Assembly (NCBI GenBank): GCA_035656335.1 | Contig: DASRSS010000217.1 | Span: 1 to 7,975, forward strand | From: DASRSS01 sp035656335 | GTDB taxonomy: Bacteria; Actinomycetota; Actinomycetes; Mycobacteriales; Jatrophihabitantaceae | DNA length: 7,975 nucleotides | Reading direction: 5' to 3' | Shown here: piece after piece, positions 5,645 through 7,975 of the stretch | Numbering within the stretch: the first letter of the stretch is position 1 | How the letters are laid out: every line of letters starts with the position of its first letter | Notes under the pieces: model-generated | Seen by the model: only the letters and a program-made list of their open reading frames with translations | Told to the model about the DNA's origin: nothing | Database searches by the model: none | Program-made: the position numbers and the translations under genes

Positions 5645-6303
5645 CAGTTCTCCTTCGGCTCGTCGTGATGGTGTCCCGCCGTCCAGACGAGCAGCTCGCC
5701 GCCGCCGGACACCTGCAAGGTCTTGTTGAGCTGCACCGCGTCGCCCGGTCCCAGCACCATGCCGGTGACGTTGAACGAGCCGCGCGTGACGTACAGCAGC
5801 GCCGACGACAGCTCCAGCTCGGTCTTGCCGGTCAGGACGTCGACCAGCCCGGCACCCGGAACCAGCAGCGGCGGTGTCGCGCGCGAACACCGCGGCTCGC
5901 CGGACGCGCCGAGCACCGTCAGCTGGACGAAGCGCAACGGCTCGCTGTCGGACGCGTTCCACTCGCGGTGCCGCACCCCCGATCCCGTCGACTGGTGCAG
6001 CAGCTCATCGGGGCCGACCAGTTCGACGCGACCCGCGTCGTCCTCGTGGCGCAGCGTGCCGTCGAGCACCCAGCTGACGATCTCCACGCCGCGGTGCGCG
6101 TGCCAGTCGAAGCCGGCACCGGGCTGCACCGCGTGCTCGTCCAGGCCGGTCAGCGCCCCGAACGCGATCCGTTCCGGGTCGTAGTGCGCGCCGGCGGAGA
6201 ACAGGTGCCGCGTCGCGATCCCGTCCACGACCGTCTCGAACCGGTCGCCGGCCGACAGCAGCTTCAGGGTGTTGGCCGGGCGCCTGCGCCGGAAGATCGC
6301 CAC
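5644..6303 (-). CDS. Pirin-family bicupin protein
   Basis: This 219-aa protein resembles E. coli YhhW and YhaK, pirin-like proteins with quercetin 2,3-dioxygenase activity in vitro and redox-sensing roles proposed in vivo. The N-terminal cupin carries the metal-ligand set H68 and H70 (WHAHRGVEIVSWVLDG) plus H112 and E114 (SGVRHREWN). The spacing is the same as I recall for YhhW (His57/His59/His101/Glu103). LLHQSTGSG is also typical. The second, shorter cupin (about 150-215) lacks ligands, and the tail is HHHDEPKEN. The frame is open to 6435, but GTG 6303 is preferred: GAGGA (complement of 6311-6315) lies 7 nt upstream, and residues before it look non-coding and would run into the divergent DUF427 gene. 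Its stop overlaps the AKR start, so the two form an operon. A shared redox or detoxification role is plausible but unproven. Confidence 0.92.
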   Translation of the reverse strand: MAIFRRRRPANTLKLLSAGDRFETVVDGIATRHLFSAGAHYDPERIAFGALTGLDEHAVQPGAGFDWHAHRGVEIVSWVLDGTLRHEDDAGRVELVGPDELLHQSTGSGVRHREWNASDSEPLRFVQLTVLGASGEPRCSRATPPLLVPGAGLVDVLTGKTELELSSALLYVTRGSFNVTGMVLGPGDAVQLNKTLQVSGGGELLVWTAGHHHDEPKEN

Positions 6304-6380
6304 GCCGCCATCCTCGCATCCACCGCAAACGCGGCGGACAATCGACGAGGACATCGAGCGGACGACCGTGAGGAGCAGCG
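6304..6380. other. Divergent intergenic region, pirin / DUF427
   Basis: This 77-nt gap separates the divergent pirin and DUF427 starts and must hold promoters for both. I found ribosome sites for each, but no convincing -10/-35 pair; GACAAT at 6337-6342 is a weak plus-strand -10 candidate. A small inverted repeat, CCGC-AAAC-GCGG at 6323-6334, is the only symmetric element. Confidence 0.4.
6370..6375 (+). promoter_or_regulatory. Ribosome binding site for the DUF427 gene
   Basis: GAGGAG lies 5 nt before ATG 6381, the best initiation site in this region. It supports 6381 as the native start even though that ATG is not in the same frame as the conserved DUF427 body. Confidence 0.75.
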
Positions 6381-6754
6381 ATGAGCAGGCCGCACCTGGA
6401 ACCGGGACCGGATCACCCGATACGGTCACGCCCAATCCCGGACGGGTCGTGGTGCGCGTCGGCGATCAGGTCGTCGCGGACAGCAAGCGCGCGCTGACGC
6501 TGCAGGAGTCGAACTACCCGCCAGTGCAGTACGTGCCGCTGTCGGACGTGGACCCCAGCGCGCTGCAGCGCACGGATTCGTCCACCTACTGTCCGTACAA
6601 AGGCGACGCTTCGTACTACAGCCTGCGCGTCAACGGTTCCGAGCTCACCGACGCGGTCTGGACGTACGAGACCCCGTACCCGGCCGTCGCCGAGATCGCC
6701 GGCCACGTCGCGTTCTATCCCGACAAGGTGCAGCTGGACGTAGGTCAGCTCTGA
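6381..6754 (+). CDS. DUF427 domain protein with an apparent frameshift
   Basis: This is a small protein of the DUF427 family, of unknown biochemical function. The hallmark segments are intact: NPGRVVVRVGDQVVADS, ALTLQESNYPPVQYVP, TYCPYKGDASYYS and VWTYETPYPAVAEIAGHVAFYPDKV. The expected family N-terminus is encoded from ATG 6381 as MSRPHLEPGPDHPI, with a strong ribosome site. The body (TVTPNPG onward, codons from 6422) is in another frame, as if one base were lost near 6421. Without a shift, ATG 6381 reaches a stop after 38 codons. An uninterrupted alternative uses GTG 6368 (128 aa), but its first 16 or so residues have poor third-position GC and no family match. It may be a sequencing error, a real mutation with rescue from GTG 6368, or recoding. 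Its end overlaps the convergent PHP gene by 10 nt. Confidence 0.82.
6417..6425 (+). other. Probable one-base deletion in the DUF427 gene
   Basis: Reading from ATG 6381 gives ...D-H-P-I up to AT at 6420-6421; the conserved body resumes at ACG 6422. Restoring one base between them (for example C, giving ATC ACG GTC) yields the continuous family sequence HPITVTPNPG. Third-position GC switches frame at the same point. No classic slippery heptamer is seen here, so simple indel or read error is favoured over programmed frameshifting. Confidence 0.7.
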
Positions 6755-7776
6755 CCGCGATTCGCCGTCCAGGCGAGCAGGTCGTCGGCGGTCCAGGTGT
6801 TGATCACCGACTCCGCGCCGACGCCGCAGCGCGCCGCGCGCTCGCAGCCGAGCACCTGCCAGTCGAGCTGACCGGGCGCGTGCGCGTCGGTGTCGATCGA
6901 GAACCGGCAGCCCGCCTCGACGGCCAGCCGCAGCAGCCGCTTCGGCGGGTCCAGCCGCTCGGGCCGCGAGTTGATCTCGACCGCGACGTCGAACCGCGCG
7001 CAGGCGGCGAACACCACCTCGGCGTCGAACTCCGACTCGGGACGCCGGCCGCGCTCGCCCTTCACCAGCCGTCCGGTGCAGTGGCCGAGGACGTCGGTGT
7101 GCGGGTTGCTGATCGCGGCCACCATGCGCGGCGTCATCTCGTCGGACGGCATCCGCAGCTTCGAGTGCACGCTGGCTACGACGACGTCCAACCGCGCGAG
7201 CAGTTCCGGCTCCTGGTCCAGCGTGCCGTCGATGTTGATGTCGACCTCGATGCCCGTCAGGATCCGGAACGGCGCGAGTTCGGCGTTCAGCTCCGCGACC
7301 ACGTCCAACTGCTGCACGAGCCGCTCCGCCGACAGACCGCGCGCCACCTTCAGCCGCGGCGAGTGATCGGTCAGCACCACGTACTCGTGGCCGAGGTCGC
7401 GGGCGGCCATCGCCATCTCCCGGATCGGCGAGCCGCCGTCGGACCAGTCCGAGTGCGTGTGGCAGTCGCCCCGCAGCGCCGCCCGCAGCGCCGCCCCGCC
7501 CTCGACGAGGGGCTGGGCCGTCGCCTCCAGCTTCTGCAGGTACGCCGGGACCACGCCGGCCAGCGACTCGGTGATGCACCGGGCCGTCGTCTCGCCGATG
7601 CCGGGCAGCTGGCGCAGCGTCTCGGCCAGCGCCCGGTCTAGCAGCTCCGCGCGCGGCGTCGACTCGGCCCGGTTGGCCGCCGAGCGAAACGCCCGGACCC
7701 GGTAGGTCGGCTCCAGGGTGCGCTCGAGCAGGAACGCGATGCGCCGCAGGTCGGCGACCGGATCACGCGGACTCAC
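6745..7776 (-). CDS. HhH + PHP domain phosphoesterase, PolX-related
   Basis: This 343-aa protein pairs an N-terminal helix-hairpin-helix region (about 5-85; LRQLPGIGETTARCI at 54-68), typical of DNA-binding proteins, with a PHP metal-dependent phosphoesterase domain (about 103-335). PHP motifs are complete: H106 and H108 with D113 (DCHTHSDWSDG), H138 (LTDHS), E177 (GIEVDI), H204 (ASVHSKL), H232 (GHCTGR), and D297/H299 (DTDAH). This resembles the ends of bacterial PolX without its nucleotidyltransferase domain. A 3'-5' exonuclease or DNA-end phosphoesterase role is possible; histidinol phosphatase is less likely given the HhH. The start is GTG 7776, with no ribosome site but a TANNNT box exactly 6 nt upstream, suggesting a leaderless mRNA. 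It is convergent with DUF427 (10-nt overlap) and divergent from the fasR-like gene. Confidence 0.92.
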   Translation of the reverse strand: MSPRDPVADLRRIAFLLERTLEPTYRVRAFRSAANRAESTPRAELLDRALAETLRQLPGIGETTARCITESLAGVVPAYLQKLEATAQPLVEGGAALRAALRGDCHTHSDWSDGGSPIREMAMAARDLGHEYVVLTDHSPRLKVARGLSAERLVQQLDVVAELNAELAPFRILTGIEVDINIDGTLDQEPELLARLDVVVASVHSKLRMPSDEMTPRMVAAISNPHTDVLGHCTGRLVKGERGRRPESEFDAEVVFAACARFDVAVEINSRPERLDPPKRLLRLAVEAGCRFSIDTDAHAPGQLDWQVLGCERAARCGVGAESVINTWTADDLLAWTANRGQS

Positions 7777-7845
7777 GGCGCCACGCTAGCGACTCGCGCC
7801 GCCGCGGCCCGCGCGAAGCGAGCGCGGCGTGGCAGGCTTCCAGTC
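7777..7845. other. Divergent intergenic region, PHP gene / fasR-like gene
   Basis: This 69-nt GC-rich gap lies between divergent starts. It contains the TAGCGT box for the PHP gene. I see no strong -10/-35 pair for the fasR-like gene. Confidence 0.5.
7783..7788 (-). promoter_or_regulatory. -10 element of a leaderless promoter (PHP gene)
   Basis: On the minus strand TAGCGT fits the actinobacterial -10 consensus TANNNT and ends exactly 6 nt before GTG 7776. Transcription would therefore begin at the start codon itself. The absence of a ribosome site is consistent. No clear -35 is present. Confidence 0.5.
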
Positions 7846-7975
7846 GTGAAGCCCGGCCACGACGACAAGACGATCCGCCGAATCGAGCAGGCGGCCGGGC
7901 GTCTGGCCACCCAGGCGGTGGCCCGCATGGACGACGAGCTGCCGTGGTTTCGCACCCTGCCGGCCGACCAGCGGT
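7846..7975 (+). CDS. fasR: FasR/PucR-type transcriptional regulator (5' part)
   Basis: Only the first 43 codons are inside the window. The translation from GTG 7846 includes TIRRIEQAAGRLATQAVARMDDELPWFRTLPADQR, which matches my memory of the N-terminus of Rv2242-like proteins of M. tuberculosis and FasR of Streptomyces coelicolor. These are about 400-aa regulators with a C-terminal PucR/CdaR-type helix-turn-helix. Streptomyces FasR activates the adjacent fabD-fabH-acpP-fabF genes. The product here is expected to be a cytoplasmic DNA-binding activator of fatty-acid synthesis, with fabD likely just to the right of the window. No strong ribosome site is visible before the GTG. It is divergent from the PHP gene. 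The identity rests on the N-terminus only; the gene symbol is tentative. Confidence 0.8.
   Translation, partial: MKPGHDDKTIRRIEQAAGRLATQAVARMDDELPWFRTLPADQR

Noticed and set aside
4407..5668. Plus-strand open frames opposite hsp20 and the aldo/keto reductase
   Set aside because: Antisense to genes with complete catalytic motifs; no domain or credible start.
6323..6334. CCGC-AAAC-GCGG inverted repeat as an operator
   Set aside because: Four-base arms of G and C recur by chance in such GC-rich DNA; noted only in the intergenic description.
6413..7579. Minus-strand open frame of about 388 codons overlapping the PHP gene and DUF427
   Set aside because: The PHP frame contains all metal-ligand motifs in order; this frame has only low-complexity translation.
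7773..7955. Minus-strand short open frame at the right edge
   Set aside because: The plus strand encodes a recognisable FasR-like N-terminus here, and this frame would overlap it and the PHP start.

Overview
The window looks like chromosomal DNA from a high-GC actinomycete. Most starts are GTG, third codon positions are strongly G/C, and the flanks carry the actinobacterial order ahpE – DUF3052 – (divergent) aceE and a fasR/Rv2242-type regulator, which sit close together next to the fatty-acid synthesis genes in mycobacteria. No phage, insertion sequence, tRNA, rRNA or CRISPR array is visible.

Layout. Positions 1-343 hold no convincing gene, but they are repeat-rich: a cluster of GTGGCCAC palindromes, two direct repeats of 17 and 19 nt, and a strong A-over-T bias. 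A two-gene minus-strand operon follows: a DUF3052 protein (1239-796) overlapping a 1-Cys-type peroxiredoxin of the AhpE class (799-344). Divergent from it is aceE (1330-4083), the large homodimeric pyruvate dehydrogenase E1. A long hairpin at 4087-4137 separates aceE from a convergent small heat-shock gene, hsp20 (4583-4146). The hsp20 promoter is overlapped by a near-perfect CIRCE operator, the HrcA binding site. Upstream of it on the same strand are a pirin-like cupin gene (6303-5644) and an aldo/keto reductase (5644-4694), joined by a TGATG stop/start junction. Divergent from pirin is a DUF427 gene (6381-6754) whose expected N-terminus lies in a different frame from the rest, pointing to a one-base deletion. 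Its end overlaps the end of a convergent HhH+PHP-domain phosphoesterase gene (7776-6745). The right edge holds the first 43 codons of a FasR/PucR-type regulator.

How the genes fit together. Central carbon entry (pyruvate to acetyl-CoA, AceE) and a probable regulator of fatty-acid synthesis frame the region. Between and beside them are oxidative- and protein-stress functions (AhpE-type peroxiredoxin, Hsp20, pirin, AKR). I see no clearly new multi-gene system. The most informative signals are regulatory or structural: CIRCE on hsp20 with a strong leader hairpin, the DUF427 frameshift, a leaderless-type promoter for the PHP gene, the bidirectional terminator hairpin and the repeat cluster at the left end.
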